From: Candidatus Melainabacteria bacterium
GTDB taxonomy: Bacteria > Cyanobacteriota > Vampirovibrionia > 2-02-FULL-35-15
Direction: 5' to 3'
DNA: 64,000 nt
NCBI GenBank assembly: GCA_016201905.1
Contig: JACQBQ010000018.1
Coordinates: 79,971-143,970, forward strand
The translations under genes were made by a program, and so were the position numbers. Shown here in pieces: positions 7,988 through 15,700 of the stretch (positions are counted from its first letter, which is position 1; every line of letters starts with the position of its first letter). The notes under the pieces were generated by a model. It was given only the letters and a program-made list of their open reading frames with translations, had not been told where the DNA came from and ran no database searches.

Positions 7988-9790
7988 ATGCTTAGAAAAT
8001 ATATATTAATTTATGTTTTATTTTTTCTTTTTACTAATGCTTTGTTTTGCTTTGCGCAGGACGAGAGCTATCCGCAAGATCCAGAGATAGTGAGATTAGT
8101 AAATGAAGGTATTAAATTGCATAAGGATAAGGATTATTTAGGTGCACTTAAATCTTTTAGTGAAGCACTTTCTATAGAGCCTAATAATGTTCTTGTCAAA
8201 CAAAATATAAGTATTGCTCATAATAATTATGGAAAATATTTAGCTGAAAGAACAGACTATGAAAAAGCTTTAAAAGAATTCAGGCTTGCAATTTATTATG
8301 ATTCACAGAACAAAACAGCTGATGCAAATCTGGATGCATTGCTAAAACAAAAAGGCGTTAGGTCTGACGATCCACAAGCAAGAACTCAGATTGGTGATAA
8401 GTTAAGGGCTGATGCAAATTTTGAACTTGCTTTAATTGAATATCAAAAAGCTCTAAGCTTGTCAAAATCACCAGATCCAAATTTATTGATAAGCATTGGA
8501 GATATTCATTATATTCTGTACTTAAGGGAAGGGCAAAAAACAAACGATATTGATAAAGCTAACGACTATTATAAAAAGGCACTTGAAATTAAAGAGACAG
8601 CTAAAGCTCATATAAAAGTGGGCGACGGGTTGTTAGCTTTAAAAGATATTGCCGGTGCGGTACAGCATTATAAACGTGCCCTTGAGCTAGAACCTAATTT
8701 GCCTGATGCTTTAACAGCAAATATCAGAGGCTGGAATGAAGCGGTTAGACTGGCACCACTAGTCAGTGAAAATCATATTGGTTTAGCAGTAGCCCTACAG
8801 TTAAAAAAAGATTTTGTCAATGCAGAAGAAGAATACAATCAGGCTTTAAAACTTGATCCAAATAATGAAACAGCCCTTAAAGGGCTGGAATCCCTTAAAA
8901 AGGATAAAGTTAGAGCTCAGGCTGCTCAATATTCGGATAGTGCACTTAAGCTGCAAGTGGAAGAGAAATATGATGAAGCCATTGAACAATATATAAAAGC
9001 GCTTGAAATAAATCCAGGTGATTCAAAGCTTCACTACAATATTGGAACTGCATTCCAGGCAAAAGGAGATTTTGAACATGCCGAAAAAGCATATAGAAAA
9101 TCATTAGAAACAGATGCTGCTAATGAAAAAGCAAAAAGTGCTTTAGAGCAGCTAACCAAGCAAATAAATGCTAAAAAAACTCAAGAGCTATCTTCAAGAG
9201 CAGTTGAGTTACAAAAATCTGGAAATTTTCAGGAGGCTATTACTACTTACCTAGCTGCAATTTCTATAGACTCTTCTAATGCATCCCTTCTTTATAATCT
9301 CGGCACAGCATATCAGGCAGCTGGTGATTTAACAAATGCCCAAACCCAATATCAAAAAGCATTAGACCTGGATAAAAATAATCAAACATATTCTAATGCT
9401 ATAAAGCTTTTAAAGACGGAGCTTGCAAATCCATTAATTCAAAGTGCTGTAAATAAACAATCAAGCAATGATTATGCTGGTGCTGTAGCTGAATATACTA
9501 AAGCTCTTGAACTTGTTCCTGATGATGCTCAAACACATTTTAATTTAGCAACTGCATATCAAGCAAATAAACAAACCGATCAAGCCATTCAATCATATTT
9601 GAAAGCAGTTGGTCTCGATCCAAAAGGCCAAGTTGATGCATTTTTTTTCTTGGGTACTTTATATGAGGAAAAGAAAAATAATAAGTCTGCAATTGAAAAT
9701 TATCAAAAATACATACAAAATGCTCCTACAGGTTCGTATGCTAAAGATGCAAAGGAAAGAACGGCTTATTTAAAGACACAGAAGCAGTAA
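7988..9790 (+). CDS. Secreted tetratricopeptide-repeat protein
   Basis: A 600-residue protein with an N-terminal signal peptide (MLRKYILIYVLFFLFTNALF, cleavage likely after CFA, before QDE) followed by about 12 tetratricopeptide repeats covering nearly the whole chain. Repeat signatures such as AIEQYIKALEINPGD, HYNIGTAFQAKGDFEHAE and QAIQSYLKAVGLDPKG are easy to see. There is no catalytic domain. It is probably a periplasmic or envelope scaffold for protein-protein contacts; the partner is unknown. It lies 16 bp upstream of ispG on the same strand and may be co-transcribed with it, though no functional link is evident. Confidence 0.88.
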   Translation: MLRKYILIYVLFFLFTNALFCFAQDESYPQDPEIVRLVNEGIKLHKDKDYLGALKSFSEALSIEPNNVLVKQNISIAHNNYGKYLAERTDYEKALKEFRLAIYYDSQNKTADANLDALLKQKGVRSDDPQARTQIGDKLRADANFELALIEYQKALSLSKSPDPNLLISIGDIHYILYLREGQKTNDIDKANDYYKKALEIKETAKAHIKVGDGLLALKDIAGAVQHYKRALELEPNLPDALTANIRGWNEAVRLAPLVSENHIGLAVALQLKKDFVNAEEEYNQALKLDPNNETALKGLESLKKDKVRAQAAQYSDSALKLQVEEKYDEAIEQYIKALEINPGDSKLHYNIGTAFQAKGDFEHAEKAYRKSLETDAANEKAKSALEQLTKQINAKKTQELSSRAVELQKSGNFQEAITTYLAAISIDSSNASLLYNLGTAYQAAGDLTNAQTQYQKALDLDKNNQTYSNAIKLLKTELANPLIQSAVNKQSSNDYAGAVAEYTKALELVPDDAQTHFNLATAYQANKQTDQAIQSYLKAVGLDPKGQVDAFFFLGTLYEEKKNNKSAIENYQKYIQNAPTGSYAKDAKERTAYLKTQKQ

Positions 9791-9806
9791 CGCTATAATT
9801 AACTTT

Positions 9807-10901
9807 ATGACTTATCTTGTTTCAAATCCTAAATATAAAAGACGAAAATCAAAAAGACTTTTTGTTGGTTCTGTTCCAATTGGTGGTGATGCACCAGTAG
9901 TAATCCAGTCAATGACTACGACAGATACAAGGGATGCTGAATCTACATTAAGACAGATAAATGAACTTTATGATGCTGGTTGTGAAATAGTTCGAGTTGC
10001 AGTTCCTGATAAAGAAGCTGCAGCTAGGCTTGGTGAAATAAAAAATAAATCTCCTATTCCTGTAATTTCTGATATTCATTTTGACTGGCGTCTTGCCCTT
10101 GAAGCAATTAGACAGGGCGTTGATGCTCTTCGCTTAAATCCTGGAAATATTGGAGAACATAGTCGTGTAAGAGAAGTAGTAAGTGCTGCTAAAGAAAGAA
10201 AGATTCCTATAAGAATTGGAGTAAATGCTGGTTCGCTTGATGCAAAATGGGGTTCTACTTATGGTGCTGATAGAGTTCATGAAGCAATGGTGGCTAGTGC
10301 TCTTGAGCATGTAAAAATTTTAGAAGACCTGGACTTTGATTTGATAAAAATTTCCTTAAAAGCATCGGATGTTCCGGTAATGCTAGAAGCTTATCGTCTC
10401 ATGGCAGAAAAAGTTGATTATCCCCTTCACCTTGGTGTTACAGAAGCAGGAACTCCAAAAGGTGGTACGATTAAATCATCAGTAGGTATTGGAACGCTTT
10501 TAGCTGAAGGGCTTGGAGACACTATCAGAGTGTCTTTAACAGGGGATCCTGTCAATGAGATTGAAGTTGCAAAGGGTATTTTAAAATCTCTTGGCTTAAA
10601 ACATGAAGGATTAAATTTGGTTAGTTGTCCAAGTTGTGGCCGTATGGAATTAAATGGTTTTGAAGAAATGGCTAAAACAATTGAAGAAAAATTAAAAAAA
10701 TTAAAAAAACCAATTACTGTTGCTGTTATGGGCTGTGTAGTAAATGGTCCGGGGGAATCAAAAGCAGCAGATATTGGTATTGCTGGCGGTAATGGCAAAG
10801 GAGTAATTTATAAGAAAGGTGAAGTGTTTAAAGTATTACCTGAAGAAAAACTGCTGGATACTTTGCTAGAAGAAATAGATAAGATGGTTGTAGAGGCTTG
10901 A
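9807..10901 (+). CDS. ispG: 4-hydroxy-3-methylbut-2-enyl diphosphate synthase IspG (GcpE)
   Basis: [4Fe-4S] enzyme of the MEP isoprenoid pathway, converting MEcPP to HMBPP. The N-terminal TIM-barrel part shows GDAPVVIQSMTTTDTRD and LRLNPGNIG. The C-terminal cluster domain has the conserved cysteines in VSCPSCGR and AVMGCVVNGPGE. The 364-residue length is that of the two-domain bacterial form. The gene follows a TPR gene and precedes the leader and rpmE. It indicates that isoprenoids are made by the non-mevalonate route. Confidence 0.96.
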   Translation: MTYLVSNPKYKRRKSKRLFVGSVPIGGDAPVVIQSMTTTDTRDAESTLRQINELYDAGCEIVRVAVPDKEAAARLGEIKNKSPIPVISDIHFDWRLALEAIRQGVDALRLNPGNIGEHSRVREVVSAAKERKIPIRIGVNAGSLDAKWGSTYGADRVHEAMVASALEHVKILEDLDFDLIKISLKASDVPVMLEAYRLMAEKVDYPLHLGVTEAGTPKGGTIKSSVGIGTLLAEGLGDTIRVSLTGDPVNEIEVAKGILKSLGLKHEGLNLVSCPSCGRMELNGFEEMAKTIEEKLKKLKKPITVAVMGCVVNGPGESKAADIGIAGGNGKGVIYKKGEVFKVLPEEKLLDTLLEEIDKMVVEA

Positions 10902-11008
10902 TATATCAAGTCTTCAAGTTGTATTACATTGAACAATTTAATTTTTTTAGGTATTATTAAATACTCTGAAACAAGTAAAGAAGTTTAAGATTGTTTGAGA
11001 TAAGTAGA

Positions 11009-11096
11009 CTGAGCGAAGGATGAGTCCACTGCGGTGAGCAATATCCTGAGCGTCGGGAAGGAAAAGGAAAAATCATGTTTGATCCATGATTTTTCC
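11009..11096 (+). promoter_or_regulatory. Double-hairpin leader of rpmE (copy A)
   Basis: Two inverted repeats separated by a purine-rich run. The first stem is AGGAT (11017-11021) with ATCCT (11043-11047), flanked by GAGCG on both sides. Then comes GGGAAGGAAAA, followed by a perfect 12-bp stem, GGAAAAATCATG (11066-11077) and CATGATTTTTCC (11085-11096), with a 7-nt loop. The rpmE ATG follows 11 nt later without a close Shine-Dalgarno sequence. Closely similar leaders precede accB and upp. No T-run follows the second hairpin, so it is not a standard terminator. Function is unknown; a translation-control element is my inference. Confidence 0.7.
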
Positions 11097-11107
11097 GGTA
11101 TAAAAAA

Positions 11108-11311
11108 ATGAAAGAGAAAATACACCCACAATATCACAGGCTAGTTGCTACATGTATCTGTGGCAATGAAATCGAAATTGGTTCTACAAGAGCAGAAATA
11201 AGAGTAGAAATTTGTAGCGCATGTCACCCTTTCTATACAGGTACGCAAAAAATCCTTGATTCAGAAGGTCGTGTTGATAGATTCCAAAAGCGTTACGGTA
11301 CAAAGAAATAA
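11108..11311 (+). CDS. rpmE: 50S ribosomal protein L31
   Basis: A 67-residue large-subunit protein. It has the zinc-binding cysteine set of the C+ form (CICG near residue 16 and CSACHPFYTG near residue 37), which is typical of the zinc-dependent L31. It starts MKEKIHPQYH, as in the family. It is preceded by the double-hairpin leader and followed 9 bp later by a glutaredoxin gene. Confidence 0.96.
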   Translation: MKEKIHPQYHRLVATCICGNEIEIGSTRAEIRVEICSACHPFYTGTQKILDSEGRVDRFQKRYGTKK

Positions 11312-11320
11312 ATTTTCCAT

Positions 11321-11596
11321 TTGAAACAAAAATCAAAAGTAGAAATATATACTTGGGATCATTGTCCTTATTGTCAAAAGACAATTCAACTTTTTGATAA
11401 TAAAGGCATTAAGTATACCCGGTACAGAATAGATGGGGATGAAGTAGCAAGAGAAAAGATGTCTATCAGGGCAGGTGGTAGAAAGACTGTTCCACAGGTA
11501 TTTGTTGATGATAAGCATATTGGTGGTTGTGATGATACTCATGTGCTAGACAGTAAGGGTGAACTAGATAAGTTAATCTTTGAAAAGGCAACTTAA
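11321..11596 (+). CDS. grxC: Glutaredoxin (GrxC type)
   Basis: Thiol-disulfide oxidoreductase of about 91 residues. The active site CPYC is near residue 15, the cis-proline motif is TVPQVFVDDKHIGGCDD, and the helix KGELDKLIFE closes the fold, all classical for dithiol glutaredoxins. The start is a TTG at 11321 with a poor Shine-Dalgarno sequence, 9 bp after rpmE, so translation probably depends on coupling. It implies a glutathione-like or thioredoxin-linked redox system. Confidence 0.9.
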   Translation: MKQKSKVEIYTWDHCPYCQKTIQLFDNKGIKYTRYRIDGDEVAREKMSIRAGGRKTVPQVFVDDKHIGGCDDTHVLDSKGELDKLIFEKAT

Positions 11597-11613
11597 TTTT
11601 AAAAATTAGAAAA

Positions 11614-12441
11614 ATGAAAAAAAGCTTCGGACAGCATTTATTGACTGATAAAAATTACTTAAAAAAAATTCTTAATGAAATGGATTTAAAACGAGATGAT
11701 AGTGTCTTAGAAATTGGTTCTGGGACTGGTCTTTTAACTTGTCTTTTGGCTCAGAATTCAAAAAAAGTTTTTGCTGTTGAACCTGAAAAAGGTATTTTGA
11801 AAAAACTGAAAGAAAATCTTGCGGTAAACAATGTAAAAAATGTTGAAATTGTTGAAGCTGATTTCTTAGATTTGGATTTAACTGAAATGTTAAATAGTTC
11901 GGGTATTGTTGTAGGTAATATTCCATACAATATTACTTCAAAAATATTGATTAAATTGTTTGGTGAGATTGATAAGCCTGTACCTCATATAGGATTATTA
12001 AAGAGAGTATATTTAATGCTGCAATATGAAGTAGCTAAGCGAATTGTTTCAAGTCCCAATACAAAAGACTATAGTCCTTTAACATTATTAGTTCAGTATT
12101 TTTCCTGTCCTAAAATATTATTTAAAGTTCCAAGAGGTGTATTTTACCCTGTGCCAAGGGTTGACTCAGCTTTTGTGAGATTAGACATTAAAAAAAATCT
12201 TCAAACGATTAAAAATCCTTCATTGTTGAAAAATGTAATTAGAATTAGTTTCCAGCAAAGGAGAAAAAAAGTTATTAATGCTTTAAGCAAACTATGTGAG
12301 AATAAGGACCTTTTGGGAGAAATTTTTACTAAGCTGCACTTAGATCATAATTTAAGAGCAGAGAACCTTGAGTTTGAAAAGTTTTTAGCTATATCAGATA
12401 TTTTAGACGTCAGTAATTACAGACATGCCTCGATTTTTTAA
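11614..12441 (+). CDS. rsmA: 16S rRNA dimethyladenosine transferase RsmA (KsgA)
   Basis: Dimethylates the two adjacent adenosines in the 3'-terminal helix of 16S rRNA during 30S maturation. It has the N-terminal KKSFGQHLLTD motif, SAM-binding motif VLEIGSGTGLLT, acidic EP in FAVEPEKG, and catalytic motif VGNIPYNITS. The C-terminal domain shows RGVFYPVPRVDSAFVRL and FQQRRKKVINAL. The 275-residue length is usual. The last 39 bp overlap, tail to tail, an unknown gene on the other strand. It is probably the last gene of rpmE-grxC-rsmA. Confidence 0.95.
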   Translation: MKKSFGQHLLTDKNYLKKILNEMDLKRDDSVLEIGSGTGLLTCLLAQNSKKVFAVEPEKGILKKLKENLAVNNVKNVEIVEADFLDLDLTEMLNSSGIVVGNIPYNITSKILIKLFGEIDKPVPHIGLLKRVYLMLQYEVAKRIVSSPNTKDYSPLTLLVQYFSCPKILFKVPRGVFYPVPRVDSAFVRLDIKKNLQTIKNPSLLKNVIRISFQQRRKKVINALSKLCENKDLLGEIFTKLHLDHNLRAENLEFEKFLAISDILDVSNYRHASIF

Positions 12442-12693
12442 GCCAATAGCGTTGTATAATTCTAATTCTCTTATTTTCTTTTCTGCATTTATTATTGCTT
12501 GTGCTATGTTAAGTGCATCTTGTGCTTTTTCTTGAACAGTGCGTCTTGGATCGGACAATTTTTTCTTGGCTTCATCCATGTATTCATCTGTTGCTTCTTG
12601 AACAATAAATAAAACCTGTTTTAACTTTTCAGGATCTTTTAGAACCTTGCTTGCTTGATTGTCTTTTGCAAAATGTTTTAATAGTTTTGACAT
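12403..12693 (-). CDS. Hypothetical helical protein
   Basis: Not recognised. The 96 residues are strongly charged and predicted all-helical (LKHFAKDNQASKVLKDPEKL and TVQEKAQDALNIAQAIINAE), without signal peptide or membrane segment. It lies 6 bp downstream of another unknown gene (12700-13200) on the same strand, which suggests an operon. The pair is divergent from flhB/sctU. Small helical proteins next to export genes are often chaperones or secreted substrates, but nothing in the sequence proves that. Confidence 0.65.
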   Translation of the reverse strand: MSKLLKHFAKDNQASKVLKDPEKLKQVLFIVQEATDEYMDEAKKKLSDPRRTVQEKAQDALNIAQAIINAEKKIRELELYNAIGLKNRGMSVITDV

Positions 12694-12699
12694 TGATTT

Positions 12700-13200
12700 T
12701 TATACGTTGCCTCCTATGAATGCTTCTATAATTCTTGCTGCGACATCAACTGTATCTGGATCGAAATTTTTATTTCTAGAATATCTATTGCGAATATTTG
12801 TTGCTATTTGTGCAGCAGCACCAGTAATGCTTCCTTCTCTGTGAGCGCGGGTAGATGAAGTTGCAGCTTGGCTCAATATCTGTACTTGTTTTGGAGCAAG
12901 GTTGACTTGTTGGTTTGTTGAGGCTTCAAAACCTGCTTCAAATATTAACCTTGCAGTGTCTCCTATTAAACTTCTAGCGGCATTTATAACTCTTATTATT
13001 ATGTCTGCAGTAGTTGTGCGTGTAGGTGTAGGTGTAGGTGGTGCTTGTCTTGTTACCTGAGTTTCCGCATCTTTTTCTTCTGTAGTTTGTGGATGAGTCT
13101 CTGCTCTTTTAGTTTTTTCTTGTTGCTTAATATTACGAACTTGCTGGGCCGCCAGAGCACGTGCAGCATTTGATAATGGATTGTTCGGATTTACTGGCAT
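12700..13200 (-). CDS. Hypothetical protein with disordered N-terminal half
   Basis: Not recognised. The 166 residues fall in two parts: a polar, Gln/Thr/Pro-rich first half (residues about 1-65, including APPTPTPTRTTT) that is probably unstructured, and a helical second half (IIIRVINAARSLIGDTARLI, then AQIATNIRNRY and VAARIIEAFIGG). No signal peptide is present. A disordered, Ser/Thr/Gln-rich N-terminus before a helical domain is a common layout of proteins exported by type III systems, and flhB/sctU starts 460 bp away on the other strand. This is inference from layout only. A Shine-Dalgarno-like AAGGAG lies about 27 nt before the ATG and can pair with a nearby TCCTT. Confidence 0.65.
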   Translation of the reverse strand: MPVNPNNPLSNAARALAAQQVRNIKQQEKTKRAETHPQTTEEKDAETQVTRQAPPTPTPTRTTTADIIIRVINAARSLIGDTARLIFEAGFEASTNQQVNLAPKQVQILSQAATSSTRAHREGSITGAAAQIATNIRNRYSRNKNFDPDTVDVAARIIEAFIGGNV

Positions 13201-13659
13201 AAAAAAGTAGAGTACTTAAGGAACCTCTTTCTCCTTATAGCCGTACAGTTTAGTGGTTTAGACTAAGAATTGGTAAAGAAGTGTAATTGTAAAAATATTT
13301 TAGGTCTAACCCTTGATTTAAAGCAGAGTTCTAATGTTTTCTAACTTTAGATATATTTTTTAATTTATTGTGAATAATTAAGATGAGATTAAACATAGTT
13401 ATGATTTAACCAAACGCTATCTTTTATTGGTTAGTTTATAGGATAAATGGACATAGATAAATTATAAAGCAAATAAGCGAAGAATATTCTGGTGAGGAAT
13501 ATTCTGAGCGTTAGGAAGGAAAAGGAAAAGGAAAAGTCTTGTGAGAACTAAACTTTTTAATGAAGCGAGTCTTGATCCAATTTATTTAGGCAAGCCGAGT
13601 GCTTTGTGGAAAGCTGGTTCGAGGAGCAACGTCACCGCAGAACCAGCGGAGTAAAAAAC
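13201..13659. promoter_or_regulatory. Long leader of flhB/sctU with partial double-hairpin element (copy B) and a start-proximal hairpin
   Basis: A 459-bp gap between divergent genes. From about 13475 it holds GCGA then the perfect 9-bp stem AGAATATTC (13481-13489) with GAATATTCT (13497-13505), loop TGGTGAG, followed by GAGCG and a run of three GGAAAA units. This matches the first half of the leaders of rpmE, accB and upp. The second stem is weak here (AAAAGT with ACTTTT). A separate hairpin, GCTGGTTC (13613-13620) with GAACCAGC (13640-13647), sits just before GGAG and the ATG at 13660. The remaining sequence is AT-rich with nothing else recognised. Confidence 0.55.
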
Positions 13660-14739
13660 ATGGCTGATCAAGAAGCCGGTGATAAGCAGTTTGATGCTAC
13701 ACCGCATAAATTAAGAGAAGCTCAAAAAAAAGGACAGGTTTTTAAAAGCAAAGACCTTACTCAGCTTGTTACTTTTATTGTTGGTTTTTTTATGATTTAT
13801 TACAATGTGGGTTTTATTTGGGAAAACTTTGCAAGATTATTTAACACTCTTTGGAGAGAGATTCCTCATAAATCGCTTTCAGCAATTGGTGGTGGATATA
13901 TTTTTTATGAAAGTTGGCATTGTATAGTTGTTATTATTGTCCCGTTGTTACTGGCTCTTTTGGCAACAGCGCTTGTGGTGGAGTTTTTCCAAGTCGGACC
14001 AATTTTCACGACTGAAACTATGAAATTTGATCTTGCTAAGCTTAATCCATTTGAAGGTTTTAAAAAGGTTATTTTCAATGTCAGATCATTGTTTGAATTA
14101 GTTAAGTCTGTTTTTAAAGTAAGTGTTTTAGGATACATTGCATTCTTAAGTTTAAAGAGATATATGCCTGAACTTTTGGGTCTTGTTGAAGTAAATAACA
14201 GGTTTGCTTCAATCGCAATACTAGGAAAAGTATTTTATGATTTTGCAGTTAAAAGTGTAATCTTTTTGTTGATCATATCAATCCTTGATTATCTCTTTCA
14301 AAGATGGAGATATATGAATGATCAAAAAATGACATTTAAAGAATTAAAGGATGAATTTAAACAAACTGAAGGTGATCCTTTGGTTAAATCTATGAGACGT
14401 CAGAGACAGCAACAAATTGCCTATGGTCAAATGATGGCGCAAGTTAAAGAAGCAGATTTTGTTGTGAAAAATCCAGATCATATTGCTATGGCATTAAAAT
14501 ATGATTCACAGATGAATCAAGCACCAAAAGTTTTAGCTAAAGGGTCGGAGTTGATTGCTGAGCAGATAATTGAGATTGCAAAAGAATACGGAATTCCTAT
14601 TGTAGAAAATATACCATTGGCCAGGGCATTGTTTCGCCTTGTCAGGGTTAATCAGGAAATCCCAGCTGAGCTTTACAGAGCTGTAGCTGAGGTGCTTCTA
14701 TTTGTCTATCAATTGCGTGGGAAGGAGCAGTTTCGTTAA
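13660..14739 (+). CDS. Type III/flagellar export apparatus protein FlhB/SctU family
   Basis: Inner-membrane export-gate protein that switches substrate specificity of the flagellar or type III secretion apparatus. The N-terminus (GDK ... TPHKLREAQKKGQVFKSKDL), four membrane helices (near residues 35-52, 88-107, 150-165 and 194-212) and the cytoplasmic domain with NPDH at 271-274 and ENIPLARALF match the family over its full 359 residues. NPDH is a variant of the usual NPTH self-cleavage site; the asparagine, proline and histidine are kept. I set the start at 13660 because the family begins there and GGAG lies 8 nt upstream; an in-frame ATG at 13606 is in the leader. No other export gene is adjacent, so flagellar versus injectisome is open. 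Confidence 0.9.
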   Translation: MADQEAGDKQFDATPHKLREAQKKGQVFKSKDLTQLVTFIVGFFMIYYNVGFIWENFARLFNTLWREIPHKSLSAIGGGYIFYESWHCIVVIIVPLLLALLATALVVEFFQVGPIFTTETMKFDLAKLNPFEGFKKVIFNVRSLFELVKSVFKVSVLGYIAFLSLKRYMPELLGLVEVNNRFASIAILGKVFYDFAVKSVIFLLIISILDYLFQRWRYMNDQKMTFKELKDEFKQTEGDPLVKSMRRQRQQQIAYGQMMAQVKEADFVVKNPDHIAMALKYDSQMNQAPKVLAKGSELIAEQIIEIAKEYGIPIVENIPLARALFRLVRVNQEIPAELYRAVAEVLLFVYQLRGKEQFR

Positions 14740-14907
14740 AATCAAGCTGACATTTAGAATTTCTTATCTTGAATTAGATAAAAAATTTAAATAGAGCAAC
14801 TAATTAAGCAAATGAAGTATTATTTAAAATTAGGCGTAAATAAAATGCCAGAGCAGGGTATTAATTTATAAAGAAGAGAGCAAGAGCTTTTTTCTAAATA
14901 TAAAAGA

Positions 14908-15684
14908 ATGAAAGCAAGCGAAGAAAAATATAAAAAAAATAAAAGAGTAGAGAAGGAAAGTCTGACTTTGGGAAAAGAAAAGCCTCCTGTATCTACTAAA
15001 GATCTTTTCATTGGTCCAGGCACAGGTACTAGTGAAGAAATTCTAAAGCAATACTTGCCAATAATAGAAATGGTCGTAAAAAAAGAATATAAAACAATAC
15101 CATCTTATCTGGCTGAGTATAGTGAATTAATTAATATTGGATTACTTTCAGTAAACAAGCTTCTTAAAGAAGCAGAAAAAAATAATAAGACTTATAATTC
15201 TAGCTACATTGCACAAGCAGTAAAGTGGGCAATTAAAGATGAACTGCGTTCTAAGTACAACTGGTATGGGGTTAAGCAGACACAAGCTAAAGAAAAAAGT
15301 TTTGAGAATGATACCGATGCTTATCCAAAGGAAATTGCTAGTGAGGGTGACTTGGGTAGCATGACCGAAGAAGAAGCTACTGAAAAAGTATTTGAAACAA
15401 TTTTGTATCTGGATGATTTTACGAGAGAAACGGTCTCTCAGGATCAGTTGACTACTGATGAGCTTGCAAAATTAGAACTTATGGAACTTAAAGCGGCTGT
15501 AAAAAGAGCTATTGACAAGCTGCCTCCAAAGCATAAGAAAGTAATTGAGCTGCGTTTCTATGAAGGTAAGCGAGGAAATGATATTGCATCCTGGCTTGGA
15601 GTGACACCATCAAGGGTTTCACATATGATTCAGGATGCTATAGAAAAAGTTCGACAGTCCTTGTTAAGTGAAGGCTTTAGCTAA
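14908..15684 (+). CDS. Sigma-70 family factor, FliA/WhiG (sigma-28)-like
   Basis: Alternative sigma factor of 258 residues. The region-2 part is diverged but readable: YLAEYSELINIGLLSVNKLL and SYIAQAVKWAIKDELRSKYN. Region 4 is clear: KLPPKHKKVIELRFYEG then the helix-turn-helix NDIASWLGVTPSRVSHMIQDA. Its position 168 bp after flhB/sctU and 16 bp before a large unknown gene suggests a sigma factor serving motility or export genes, as FliA does; the family assignment is tentative. In the same frame upstream, codons after an in-frame TAA at about 14869-14871 still read protein-like (REQELFSKYKR), so the true N-terminus is uncertain. Confidence 0.78.
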   Translation: MKASEEKYKKNKRVEKESLTLGKEKPPVSTKDLFIGPGTGTSEEILKQYLPIIEMVVKKEYKTIPSYLAEYSELINIGLLSVNKLLKEAEKNNKTYNSSYIAQAVKWAIKDELRSKYNWYGVKQTQAKEKSFENDTDAYPKEIASEGDLGSMTEEEATEKVFETILYLDDFTRETVSQDQLTTDELAKLELMELKAAVKRAIDKLPPKHKKVIELRFYEGKRGNDIASWLGVTPSRVSHMIQDAIEKVRQSLLSEGFS

Positions 15685-15700
15685 TTAACGAAAATCAAAA

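Noticed and set aside
11066-11096. Second hairpin of the double-hairpin leader as an intrinsic terminator/attenuator
   Set aside because: No T-run follows; the ATG comes 11 nt later. Attenuation cannot be excluded but the sequence does not support it.
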